Shown piece by piece: positions 1 to 7,126 of a DNA stretch of 52,060 nt. Source of the DNA: an uncultured Cytophaga sp. GTDB lineage: Bacteria; Bacteroidota; Bacteroidia; Cytophagales; Cytophagaceae. The stretch spans positions 1 to 52,060 of the forward strand of contig NZ_CALMGQ010000147.1 in NCBI RefSeq assembly GCF_937863595.1. Direction: 5' to 3'. Position numbers and translations under genes: made by a program. Position 1 is the first letter of the stretch; each line of letters starts with the position of its first letter. The notes beneath the pieces were generated by a model. It saw only the letters and a list, made by a program, of their open reading frames with translations. It did no database searches and was not told the DNA's origin.

Positions 1-149
1 ACGGATTTATTGAGAAATTCGTTGATTTTATCGATATCATAATTGGTTTTAATTTCCCCAAAAGAATTTACCTTAATATTTAAGCCTTCAAGTTCTTTTG
101 AAACTTTTGGTTTTGTACCATCAACATCGGTTTTTTTCTTTCTAGGCAT
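1..149 (-). CDS. Small conserved hypothetical protein, N-terminal part only
   Basis: The reverse strand opens with ATG at 149-147 and stays open to the window edge, giving about 49 residues beginning MPRKKKTDVDG. The N-terminus is lysine-rich, and a later stretch reads NSFGEIKTNYDIDKINEFLN. It starts 12 bases after the gltX stop on the same strand, so it is probably the last or next gene of a ridA-gltX transcript. No signal peptide or membrane segment is visible. I believe small proteins of this type are widespread in Bacteroidota, but I do not recognise a function. The C-terminus lies outside the window. Confidence 0.6.
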   Translation of the reverse strand, partial: MPRKKKTDVDGTKPKVSKELEGLNIKVNSFGEIKTNYDIDKINEFLNKS

Positions 150-161
150 ATCGTTAATTAT

Positions 162-1712
162 TTATGAATTCACCTTTTCGTTTAATGTAATCAAAGCAAA
201 TTCCATTCTTTTAATTGCTTCTTTTTTCCCAATCACTTCAATTAAAATCATTAAGTCTGGCCCTGCAGCTACACCTGTTAATGCCAAGCGTAAGGCTTGC
301 ATAATTTTACCAATTTTAATGTCTGCTTTTTCCAAGACTTCATGCAATACATGTTTTACGTGCTCTGCAGTATATTCGCCTTCATAAATAGCTAAGGCCT
401 CTTTGTACGCACTAATAATAGTTACAGAATCTGCATTCCATTTTGCATCAGCTACTTTATCATCAAATTTCTTAGGCGATTCAAAGAAAAATTTCCCTTC
501 AATCCAAAAATCTTCCGCAAAGGTCAAACGTTCTTTTAACATTTGTGCAATCATTGGAAGTTTTGCAGCATCATACGTAGCATGGTGTTTTTCTACTTCT
601 ACTTTTAACAATTCTGTTAATGTTGCATCTGGTAACTTTCGCATGTATTGCTGATTGTACCATTTTGCCTTATTGATATCAAATTTCGTTCCTGACTTAC
701 CAATACGCTCAACCGTGAAAGCTGCAATCAATTCATCCATTGTAAACAACTCTTCTTGTGTTCCTGGATTCCAGCCTAAGAATGCTAAGAAGTTTGTTGT
801 AGCTTCTTGCAAATATCCTTGTTGTTTAAAACCCATCCAGGTGTCACCACTTGCAGGATCCTTCCAATCTAAAGGAAATATAGGAAAACCACCAGCATCT
901 GCATCGCGTTTACTCAATTTACCATTGCCATCTGGCTTTAGCAATAAAGGTAAGTGTGCAAATTGTGGCATGGTACTTTCCCAACCTAAGAAACGATACA
1001 ACAAGACGTGTAAGGGAGCAGACGGCAACCATTCTTCCCCACGTATTACGTGCGAAATTTCCATTAAATGATCGTCTACAATATTTGCCAAATGGTAGGT
1101 AGGCATACCATCTGACTTTAATAATACTTTATCATCAATCGTTGAAGAGTGCACTACTACCCAACCACGAATCATATCATTCAAACGTATCTCTTCTTTA
1201 CGCGGCACTTTCAAACGAATTACATATTCATCTCCTGCATCTAAACGTCTTTTAACTTCATCTTCTGGCAACGTCAATGAATTACTCATTTGCATACGCG
1301 TAACCATATTGTATGATGGAGAAGCAACTTTAGCCGCTTTTAAGCGTTCTTTCATCGCTTCTAATTCTTCTGAGGAATCAAACGCATAATAGGCATTGCC
1401 TTCTGCTATTAGTTTGTCCGCGTATTCGCGATACATTGGTTTGCGTTCCGATTGACGGTAAGGCGCATGTGGACCACCCACTCCAGCTCCTTCGTCAATT
1501 ACAATTCCAACCCATGCCAATGCTTCTTGTATGTATGCTTCTGCACCTGGCACAAAACGATTCTGATCTGTATCTTCAATACGCAACAACATTTTGCCAC
1601 CCATTTTACGGGCAAACAAATAATTATACAAAGCAGTACGAACACCGCCAATATGCAAAGGCCCCGTTGGTGATGGAGCAAAACGAACACGAACCATTTT
1701 ATTTTCTGACAT
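162..1712 (-). CDS. gltX: Glutamyl-tRNA synthetase
   Basis: This class I aminoacyl-tRNA synthetase charges tRNA-Glu with glutamate in the cytoplasm. The 516-residue length is in the usual range. The N-terminus carries the signature FAPSPTGPLHIGG, with the HIGH-type motif HIGG at residues 20-23, and the KMSKS-type loop appears as KLSKRD near residue 265. Between them are the Rossmann fold and the RIEDTDQ motif that is typical of the family. The C-terminal part is the anticodon-binding region, ending in a helical stretch. An alternative start is Met6, but Met1 gives a normal N-terminus. It lies downstream of ridA on the same strand, separated by an 88-base spacer that holds a long inverted repeat. 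Confidence 0.97.
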   Translation of the reverse strand: MSENKMVRVRFAPSPTGPLHIGGVRTALYNYLFARKMGGKMLLRIEDTDQNRFVPGAEAYIQEALAWVGIVIDEGAGVGGPHAPYRQSERKPMYREYADKLIAEGNAYYAFDSSEELEAMKERLKAAKVASPSYNMVTRMQMSNSLTLPEDEVKRRLDAGDEYVIRLKVPRKEEIRLNDMIRGWVVVHSSTIDDKVLLKSDGMPTYHLANIVDDHLMEISHVIRGEEWLPSAPLHVLLYRFLGWESTMPQFAHLPLLLKPDGNGKLSKRDADAGGFPIFPLDWKDPASGDTWMGFKQQGYLQEATTNFLAFLGWNPGTQEELFTMDELIAAFTVERIGKSGTKFDINKAKWYNQQYMRKLPDATLTELLKVEVEKHHATYDAAKLPMIAQMLKERLTFAEDFWIEGKFFFESPKKFDDKVADAKWNADSVTIISAYKEALAIYEGEYTAEHVKHVLHEVLEKADIKIGKIMQALRLALTGVAAGPDLMILIEVIGKKEAIKRMEFALITLNEKVNS

Positions 1713-1730
1713 GGATTTTTATTTAAAATA

Positions 1731-1798
1731 AATTCCAAAAAACAAAACACAAATTCCAAACAGTATACTTTGGGATTTGGGTTTTGTTTTTTGGGTTT
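1731..1798. repeat. Intergenic TTCCAAA-type inverted repeat, copy A
   Basis: The arms 1731-1760 and 1769-1798 are complementary at 26 of 30 positions, around an 8-base loop (cagtatac). The arms are built from repeats of the ATTCCAAA/TTTGGGATTTGG kind. The structure fills the spacer between ridA and gltX. A related hairpin sits in the ugd-uxs spacer at 22100-22233, so this is probably a dispersed genomic repeat rather than a gene-specific signal. Read from either strand it would make a very stable RNA hairpin and could weaken read-through from ridA into gltX. Confidence 0.7.
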
Positions 1799-1800
1799 TG

Positions 1801-2190
1801 TTATTTAACAGCTATACAGCTTATTTCAACATTTACATCTCTAGGCAAACGAGCAACTTCAACCGTTTCGCGGGCTGGTTTTGTTTCGCCAACATACACT
1901 CCATATACTTCGTTGATTGCAGCGAAATTATTTAGGTCTTTTACAAAGATGGAACACTTTACAATATCTGAAAAACTGTAGCCTGCTTCTAGTAGTATTG
2001 CTCCAATATTTTTCATCACGCGATGTGTTTCATTCTGAATTGAATCTGTAACTAAATTTCCAGATTCTGGATCGAATGCCACCTGTCCTGAAACATAAAG
2101 TGTGGTTCCTGATAATATTGCTTGACTATATGGACCAATAGGAGCAGGAGCATTTGTTGTATGAATAATTTTTTTAATCATAAGAGGCAT
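1801..2190 (-). CDS. ridA: RidA family reactive enamine/imine deaminase
   Basis: RidA (YjgF/YER057c/UK114 family) hydrolyses reactive 2-aminoacrylate and related enamines released by PLP enzymes, giving 2-ketoacids and ammonia. The protein shows the family pattern: NAPAPIGPYSQAI near the N-terminus, VSGQVAFDPESGNLV in the middle, and the C-terminal ARETVEVARLPRDVNVEISCIAV, which contains the arginine that binds the substrate carboxylate. The annotated frame begins MPLMIKK. Met4 (2181) is probably the true start, because homologues begin near MIKK and the putative -7 element at 2201-2208 would leave only about 7 bases before Met1. It is the first gene of a minus-strand run with gltX. Confidence 0.93.
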   Translation of the reverse strand: MPLMIKKIIHTTNAPAPIGPYSQAILSGTTLYVSGQVAFDPESGNLVTDSIQNETHRVMKNIGAILLEAGYSFSDIVKCSIFVKDLNNFAAINEVYGVYVGETKPARETVEVARLPRDVNVEISCIAVK

Positions 2191-2200
2191 GTATGAATCA

Positions 2201-2208
2201 CAAAAATA
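2201..2208 (-). promoter_or_regulatory. Putative -7 element for ridA
   Basis: The reverse strand reads TATTTTTG, an exact match to the Bacteroidota -7 consensus TAnnTTTG, 10 to 20 bases before the ridA start. No clear -33 TTG is visible at the usual spacing, so the call is tentative. Confidence 0.4.
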
Positions 2209-2439
2209 CGAAAAAGTACCGAAAAATAGGTCATTAAAACAACAGATTGAATGTACATGTACGGTAAAGCCGTATTTTACAAGGTATTTATTGACTTTAT
2301 GGGTAAATAGTAGTTTATGGCAGTTATTAGAAAGCTTTATATAAACACGCCTAAACTGGTATTGATAAATTCATTTATTCTCCATAACTTCTATTGAATT
2401 GATTCTATCTGAATCTTTTAATTTATAATCCATATTTCA

Positions 2440-3540
2440 GTGAAATTAGCTTTATGTTATTGCCTAACATTCGTTTTAATGATACAATTATCTTTAATAA
2501 CGAGCGCTCAAATAATGAAGGACCCAAGAATGGATGCCGACACCATAGCTAAAAAGCGTGAAAACCACATTTTTAGTGCTCGAGATAAAGTAACTATTTT
2601 CGTTTTTGCAAACCGGTATATTAATGGCTTACTATTCACCAATCCTGGAAAAAACACCTATTATTTTCCTATTGCTCCCTTAAACATTGGATTGGGCTTT
2701 AGCCATAAATGGTTGGCAGTTAATATAGCTATTATGTCACCTAAAATCGGCAAAAAAAATTATACTGGTGATGGAAATAAATACAACAACTTTAATTTTC
2801 AAATTTTGGCTTATACTCCTAGATATGGCTTAGATGCTGTATACAGTCAAAACATAGGTTACTTTTTAGGAAATTACAAGGGCTATGTCGATTTGAAAGG
2901 TGCGCCAAATCAAACGCCGTATTTTGACATGAAAACGAATCGATTAACTGTAAATTTATTACGCGTTTTTAATCCCATAAAATATTCTATGAATGCTACC
3001 ATGATTGGAGGTGAACGCCAAAAGAAAAGTGCTTCATCCTTGGTCTTAAATACTACATTTTCATATAATTCATTTAATATGAGTGACTCCATTCCGAATT
3101 ATGTGCTGTCGCAAATGAATCAAAATGCAATCTATAAAGGAGGTGCATTTTACAGCATTGGTTTATTACCTGGCTATGGATTTACATGGATTATAAAAAA
3201 GAATTTTTACATCGGACTTATTCCTGCATTTGGGCCAAGTTTTCAATATAAAGTGATGAATTTCGAAGGATATAGAGAAGAACGATTTGCCGTATCCTAT
3301 AGGTTATTAGCAAAAGCAGGAATGGGCTTTCATGCAAAAAGATGGACAGCAGGATTAACCATATTGTTTGATAGTGAAAAATACCATGTAGCTGAGAATA
3401 CAAATATTATTAATAATAACGGAAGAATAACACTTCGTTTAGGCTATAAAATCAATGTGCCCAAATGGGGTAAAGGCATTTCTAAAAAAATGACAAAGGC
3501 TCAAAACAGAGTTGAAAATACTGTGAATCAATTATTGTAA
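2440..3540 (+). CDS. DUF4421-like outer membrane beta-barrel protein
   Basis: The 366-residue protein has an N-terminal signal peptide of about 23 residues ending ITSA, followed by Gln at the predicted mature N-terminus. The rest is rich in alternating aromatic and polar strands, for example NIGLGFSHKWLAVNIAI and RWTAGLTILF. This order and the conserved phrases (PLNIGLGFSYKWL-like, GxRQ-like, NGRITLRLGY near the C-terminus) resemble DUF4421 proteins of Bacteroidota, predicted to be outer-membrane beta-barrels of unknown role. The start is GTG at 2440; no better ATG precedes the signal peptide. It is a single gene with about 250 bases of spacer upstream. The DUF assignment is from memory of the family pattern. 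Confidence 0.7.
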   Translation: MKLALCYCLTFVLMIQLSLITSAQIMKDPRMDADTIAKKRENHIFSARDKVTIFVFANRYINGLLFTNPGKNTYYFPIAPLNIGLGFSHKWLAVNIAIMSPKIGKKNYTGDGNKYNNFNFQILAYTPRYGLDAVYSQNIGYFLGNYKGYVDLKGAPNQTPYFDMKTNRLTVNLLRVFNPIKYSMNATMIGGERQKKSASSLVLNTTFSYNSFNMSDSIPNYVLSQMNQNAIYKGGAFYSIGLLPGYGFTWIIKKNFYIGLIPAFGPSFQYKVMNFEGYREERFAVSYRLLAKAGMGFHAKRWTAGLTILFDSEKYHVAENTNIINNNGRITLRLGYKINVPKWGKGISKKMTKAQNRVENTVNQLL

Positions 3541-3685
3541 AATAGAGATCATTTTATCCATTTTTAAAAAAAAAAACGACACATAATAAAATATGTTGCC
3601 AAATACTACTTCCTTCTTGAATAAAAAAATTATAGCCTACAGATATGTAGTTTCAAAATTATTATAATGTAGTTCTATAAAAACA

Positions 3686-3721
3686 TCATCTAGATTCAGC
3701 TAATAAGTCGAATCCAGATGA
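3686..3721. repeat. Imperfect hairpin downstream of the DUF4421 gene
   Basis: The arms 3686-3697 (tcatctagattc) and 3710-3721 (gaatccagatga) pair at 11 of 12 positions around a 12-base loop. It is 146 bases after the stop codon and lacks an immediate T-run, so it is a weak terminator candidate at best. Confidence 0.4.
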
Positions 3722-3769
3722 CGTTACATAATTTTTTAAAAACTATCAAAAAAACAATTGCATAAATGA

Positions 3770-4160
3770 TTAATCCTACTTTGTCATGTTATTAAAGGAT
3801 TAATAGTATGGAATTTAAAGCTTCTGATTCTATAATAAGTTGTAGTAGATGATAAACAATCAGCCGTTGATGTTTCTAAAATAAATAACTATGAGATATG
3901 ACTCCAGTAGGAGTCACATATTTATAGAACAAAAATAAAGAACTACCATACGCGCCATCCCTGCGGGATGGCGCGTATAATTCAGGGATGAGTGGGTCTA
4001 CTATAAACATGCGACTCCTACCAGAGTCGGTGGTTAACGGGTAATTATACAAATTGATATATATAAGACCTAATTAATAAAAAAACAGAATTGATATTAT
4101 TTTTTTATCAATTATAAATTATATGAAGTCCGAAATGTAAACTTAACAAAGTAGGATTAA
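3770..4160. mobile_element. Putative MITE-like non-autonomous element
   Basis: A perfect 15-base inverted repeat bounds the segment: TTAATCCTACTTTGT at 3770-3784 and its reverse complement at 4146-4160. It is flanked on both sides by the 4-base direct repeat ATGA (3766-3769 and 4161-4164), as expected for a target duplication. The 391 bases between contain no ORF but do contain strong palindromes. A perfect 15-base inverted repeat with matching flanks is unlikely by chance over this distance. I infer a miniature element or the remnant of an IS. No transposase is present to identify the family. Confidence 0.45.
3899..4029. repeat. REP-like palindrome cluster
   Basis: Three hairpins stand close together: tgactcc/ggagtca at 3899-3905 and 3910-3916; a perfect 14-bp stem with a 3-base loop at 3948-3961 and 3965-3978 (centre gccatccctgcgggatggc); and cgactc/gagtcg at 4012-4017 and 4024-4029. 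The first and third share the gactcc...ggagtc theme. The GC-rich middle palindrome stands out against the AT-rich surroundings. Such clusters resemble REP-type dispersed intergenic repeats. Confidence 0.6.
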
Positions 4161-4200
4161 ATGATTACAAAATTTAAGACAATGAACACATTATTCTTAT

Positions 4201-4785
4201 TTAAAGTGCCACATAATCCAAATAATTGAGAATTACATCCACTTTACCTTCCATTGTTCCATCATTTGTTGTACCCCCATAACTAATATTCTTAGCCGTA
4301 TAATCAAATGTTAAATGATTGGTAGCAAAATCAAATTTAAAATTTGTAATTATGGGTTGACTAAAACATTGAAATTTATAAAGCTTATTATTAATAATTG
4401 TATTCAATCTAAATATAAAATCAAATGCTGTAGGAGTAGTTTTTACAACTTTGCTTACTCCTTCTCCTGGAATATCAAAATAGATGATGTTATTTGGGTC
4501 TGGTATATCAGTTCTGATTAAATTAATACGGTATGAAAAATTTGGAGCATTGGTGATTGTATCATACTTTATATAGTTGTAATTTATTGATTTATTATAC
4601 TCATAACTAAATGGTGCTTTCTGCTCCTTATTATTTTCATCGGTAAACGTTACCGTTCCAGAAATAACTCCTTGTTTTGTATATTGGGTTTCCCCTGTTG
4701 GACCTGGTGCACCATCTCTTGCGTTCTTTTTACAAGAGAATGTAATTGCTGCAAGTGCAATTAAAATTAAATTGAATGATTTCAT
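4201..4785 (-). CDS. Putative lipoprotein with short collagen-like motif, paralogue A
   Basis: The 194-residue protein starts MKSFNLILIALAAITFSCKK, a lipoprotein signal with Cys at about residue 18, so it is predicted to be lipid-anchored and exported. Just after it comes a short Gly-Pro rich stretch, DGAPGPTGETQYTKQG, resembling two or three collagen Gly-X-Y triplets. The rest contains VTFTDENNKEQ and a C-terminal GTMEGKVDVILNYLDY. It is a paralogue of the next upstream gene: the same 194-residue length and the same domain order. The frame is open for 132 bases further upstream, but Met at 4785 matches the paralogue's start and the signal peptide. A putative -7 element lies at 4801-4808. Function unknown. 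Confidence 0.75.
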   Translation of the reverse strand: MKSFNLILIALAAITFSCKKNARDGAPGPTGETQYTKQGVISGTVTFTDENNKEQKAPFSYEYNKSINYNYIKYDTITNAPNFSYRINLIRTDIPDPNNIIYFDIPGEGVSKVVKTTPTAFDFIFRLNTIINNKLYKFQCFSQPIITNFKFDFATNHLTFDYTAKNISYGGTTNDGTMEGKVDVILNYLDYVAL

Positions 4786-4800
4786 ATATTTTATTTTTTT

Positions 4801-4808
4801 CAAAATTA
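4801..4808 (-). promoter_or_regulatory. Putative -7 element for lipoprotein paralogue A
   Basis: The reverse strand reads TAATTTTG (TAnnTTTG consensus) 16 bases before the chosen start, implying a leader of about a dozen bases. This also argues against the longer upstream start. No good -33 element is visible. Confidence 0.35.
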
Positions 4809-4950
4809 CAATAGTTTCAAAACAATTCGGAATCAAGTTTCTGCCACAATACAGTAGCATGATTCCGTAAATATTTTTTAAAATCAATTTAACTGCTATA
4901 CAACATCGTAAAATCAATTTTAAAAATATTTTATTCTATATAGACTATAA

Positions 4951-5535
4951 TTAATTCAGGTTGTTATATGGAGAATAATTAACTATAACATCTACTTTAC
5001 CTATAACTGTTCCAGATTTGTTTACCCCACAATCAACATTTGTTAATGTAAAATCATATGTTAGCTGATTCGTTGCAAAATTAAATTTCATATTTGTTAT
5101 GATTGCACTAGTTTCCTTATAATAAAAACTATATAACTTTTTATTAATGTTTGCAAGCAAATAGAAATTAACGTTGGAACCCGATGGTATAGCGCCAACT
5201 GTTTTATTTGCCCCAGTTCCATTAATAGAAAATTTTATACTACTACCAGAATCTTTCAAATCCTCTCTAAATACGTTTAATTTATATGTAAAACTTGGAG
5301 CATTGGTGGTTGTGTCATACCATATTTGGCTATTTGATAAAGACTCGTAATATTGATAATTAAAGGTTGTCGTTTGCGGCTTATTATCTTCATCTGTAAA
5401 AGTAACTGTTCCATAAACATAGCCTTGTTTAGGATATGCATCTATACCTGCAGGACCTGGTGCACCCTCTTTTGCTTTTTTACAAGAGACTGTTATTGTA
5501 ACGAGAGCTATTAAAATTAAATAAAATGATTTCAT
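4951..5535 (-). CDS. Putative lipoprotein with short collagen-like motif, paralogue B
   Basis: This 194-residue protein begins MKSFYLILIALVTITVSCKK, a lipoprotein signal peptide with Cys at residue 18. It continues with EGAPGPAGIDAYPKQGYVYG and VTFTDEDNKPQTT. The C-terminal half carries TNMKFNFATNQLTYDF and SGTVIGKVDVIVNYSPY. These segments match the neighbouring gene at 4201-4785 phrase by phrase, so the pair arose by tandem duplication followed by divergence. The Gly-Pro-rich stretch directly after the lipid anchor could be a short rigid spacer. The spacer to paralogue A (165 bases) contains its own promoter-like element, so the two may be transcribed separately. No function recognised. Confidence 0.78.
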   Translation of the reverse strand: MKSFYLILIALVTITVSCKKAKEGAPGPAGIDAYPKQGYVYGTVTFTDEDNKPQTTTFNYQYYESLSNSQIWYDTTTNAPSFTYKLNVFREDLKDSGSSIKFSINGTGANKTVGAIPSGSNVNFYLLANINKKLYSFYYKETSAIITNMKFNFATNQLTYDFTLTNVDCGVNKSGTVIGKVDVIVNYSPYNNLN

Positions 5536-5599
5536 AATTTATTTGGTTTAAGATGAAAATAGAGGATAAACTTACAATAAAAAAATCGATTTCTAATAA

Positions 5600-5607
5600 C
5601 AAAGATA
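5600..5607 (-). promoter_or_regulatory. Putative -7 element for lipoprotein paralogue B
   Basis: The reverse strand reads TATCTTTG, the exact form also seen at 6176 and 16602. It lies 65 bases before the start at 5535. The -33 region is not convincing. Confidence 0.4.
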
Positions 5608-6149
5608 GAATTGTTCTTGAGAATCTGAATGATTTAAAAAAAGACAATAATGTTATTCTCCAAATACATCTTCATGATTTAATATCATTCAGTTTAATTT
5701 AATGGCACTTTTGTGTTATATTTATACATTTTGACCATAGCCCAGTGTATCAAATAATAATAAATAAACTAATTATTCATATGAATACAGATATAACTTA
5801 ACCACTATTAGGTATTTTTTTACCCTATAAAATGGTACATTATTACATTTTAATAGGTATGCGCTATTGACATGAAAATTGTGCGTTTCATTGGGATGTA
5901 TTACCTGTACCAGAAAGATTCTTTTTTTTATGGACTCTTTACTGCATAAACTTTATTTCTTGCACTCGTAGGCTATTCGACGAAAATACATTCTTAGTGA
6001 GACAGATTATTAAACATTAAATAATGTTTGATTGAAAGCATAATCGTTCACTCTATTACATAAATAATTTCTTTAAGATACAGGTCGACACATTGATATA
6101 CAATAATTAAAATACATATCGTAAACTATTTACACATTAATATGGAGTA

Positions 6150-6183
6150 TTGAATCTCAATAAAATAACATTTCCTATCTTTG
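6150..6183 (+). promoter_or_regulatory. Putative promoter of the LOG-family gene
   Basis: TTG at 6150-6152 and TATCTTTG at 6176-6183, 23 bases apart, resemble the Bacteroidota -33/-7 pair with slightly long spacing. Transcription would begin near 6187, giving a leader of about 70 bases before the ATG at 6256. Confidence 0.5.
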
Positions 6184-6255
6184 TCCGTTACAGAATATAA
6201 AAGGAAACTTCCATTTTGGAATGACTGATGAATATTATTAAGAGAGGGTGAAATC

Positions 6256-7038
6256 ATGATCGGGCTAACATCTAAAGTAGATAATAACAATGTTTCGGAT
6301 AAAAATCCGAACGTAATGCCAGACGAGCAAAATGAAGAGCGTTATTTCTTAGAGGGACCAAAATCTCGCTGGAAGGAATTTAAATTCTTGATTCACATTA
6401 TATGGGACTTCTTGGTAGGTTTTAGAATACTACATTTTGCGGGTCCATGTGTTACCGTATTTGGATCTGCTCGTTTCAAAGAAGATCATCCATTTTACAA
6501 AAAATCATTTGAAGTTGGCAAGTCCGTTGCTGGACTAGGCTTTACGGTTATGACTGGTGGTGGTCCCGGTGTTATGGAAGCTGCGAATAAAGGTGCCAAA
6601 AGTGGTGGTGGCAAATCAGTAGGTTGCAACATCATACTTCCAATGGAACAATATGCAAACCCATGGTTAGATCTAAGTGTAAACATCAAGTACTTTTTTG
6701 TACGTAAAGTGTTATTGTGCAAATACTCCTACGCATTTGTTTGTATGCCAGGTGGAATGGGCACCTTAGATGAATTCTTTGAAGCGGTAACACTGGTTCA
6801 AACGAATAAAATAAAACGTTTTCCAATTGTACTCTTTGGTAAAGAATATCACAAACATTTGTATAAGCATATCCAATACATGGCAGATGCAGGAACGATC
6901 TCTCCAAAAGATTTAGAATTATTCCTATTTACGGATGATATTGAAGAAATGGAACTACATCTAATAAAATATGCTGTCGATGGTTTCGGATTGAAAAAAG
7001 TAAAGAAGATGAAACGTTGGGCAATTTTTGGCGAATAA
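6256..7038 (+). CDS. LOG family protein (TIGR00730-type nucleotide phosphoribohydrolase)
   Basis: This 260-residue Rossmann-fold protein carries both signatures of the lysine-decarboxylase-like LOG family: GGGPGVMEAANKGA near residues 100-113 and PGGMGTLDEFFE near 165-176. Family members cleave the N-glycosidic bond of nucleoside 5'-monophosphates (cytokinin riboside phosphates or AMP). The old name lysine decarboxylase is misleading. Relative to short LOG proteins it has about 60 extra N-terminal residues. The ATG at 6256 follows a purine-rich stretch, agagagggtg, that can serve as a ribosome binding site. It stands alone, converging on the kynurenine operon across a bidirectional terminator. 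The physiological substrate cannot be told from sequence. Confidence 0.88.
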   Translation: MIGLTSKVDNNNVSDKNPNVMPDEQNEERYFLEGPKSRWKEFKFLIHIIWDFLVGFRILHFAGPCVTVFGSARFKEDHPFYKKSFEVGKSVAGLGFTVMTGGGPGVMEAANKGAKSGGGKSVGCNIILPMEQYANPWLDLSVNIKYFFVRKVLLCKYSYAFVCMPGGMGTLDEFFEAVTLVQTNKIKRFPIVLFGKEYHKHLYKHIQYMADAGTISPKDLELFLFTDDIEEMELHLIKYAVDGFGLKKVKKMKRWAIFGE

Positions 7039-7060
7039 CATTCCCCTATAGAAAAAAACC

Positions 7061-7093
7061 AATAGAACGATTTGCAAAACAAGTCGTTCTATT
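7061..7093. terminator. Bidirectional terminator between LOG gene and kmo
   Basis: A perfect 10-bp stem, aatagaacga (7061-7070) with tcgttctatt (7084-7093), surrounds a 13-base loop. A T-run follows on the plus strand, and an A-run precedes it (T-run on the minus strand). It lies between two convergent genes and can end both transcripts. Confidence 0.85.
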
Positions 7094-7126
7094 TTTTTAA
7101 TACTTGGAGGTAGATGTCATATAATT

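Larger units (their letters stand above)
3541..4200. other. Gene-free spacer with hairpins and a putative small mobile element
   Basis: No plausible coding region is present in these 660 bases. The spacer holds an imperfect hairpin at 3686-3721 (11 of 12 pairs), a putative TIR-bounded element at 3770-4160, and three palindromes inside that element. The rest is AT-rich, with an A-run just after the upstream gene stop. Confidence 0.7.
5536..6255. other. Long gene-free spacer between divergent genes
   Basis: About 720 AT-rich bases separate a minus-strand lipoprotein gene from the plus-strand LOG gene. I find TAnnTTTG elements near each edge (5600-5607 minus, 6176-6183 plus) and a small 8-bp hairpin at 6012-6029. 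No tRNA, convincing ORF or recognisable RNA is present in the middle. It could be decayed coding sequence, but I see no recognisable remnant. Confidence 0.6.

Noticed and set aside
162..1071. Several plus-strand ORFs of 80-140 residues opposite gltX
   Set aside because: Antisense shadows of a clear synthetase gene, without independent features.
4786..4917. N-terminal extension of the lipoprotein ORF at 4201
   Set aside because: The paralogue of identical length starts at the internal MKSF, the signal peptide begins there, and a promoter-like element lies inside the extension.
5536..6255. Possible hidden gene or RNA in the long spacer upstream of the LOG gene
   Set aside because: No sustained frame, no tRNA-like cloverleaf and only one short AT-rich hairpin; nothing to support a gene.
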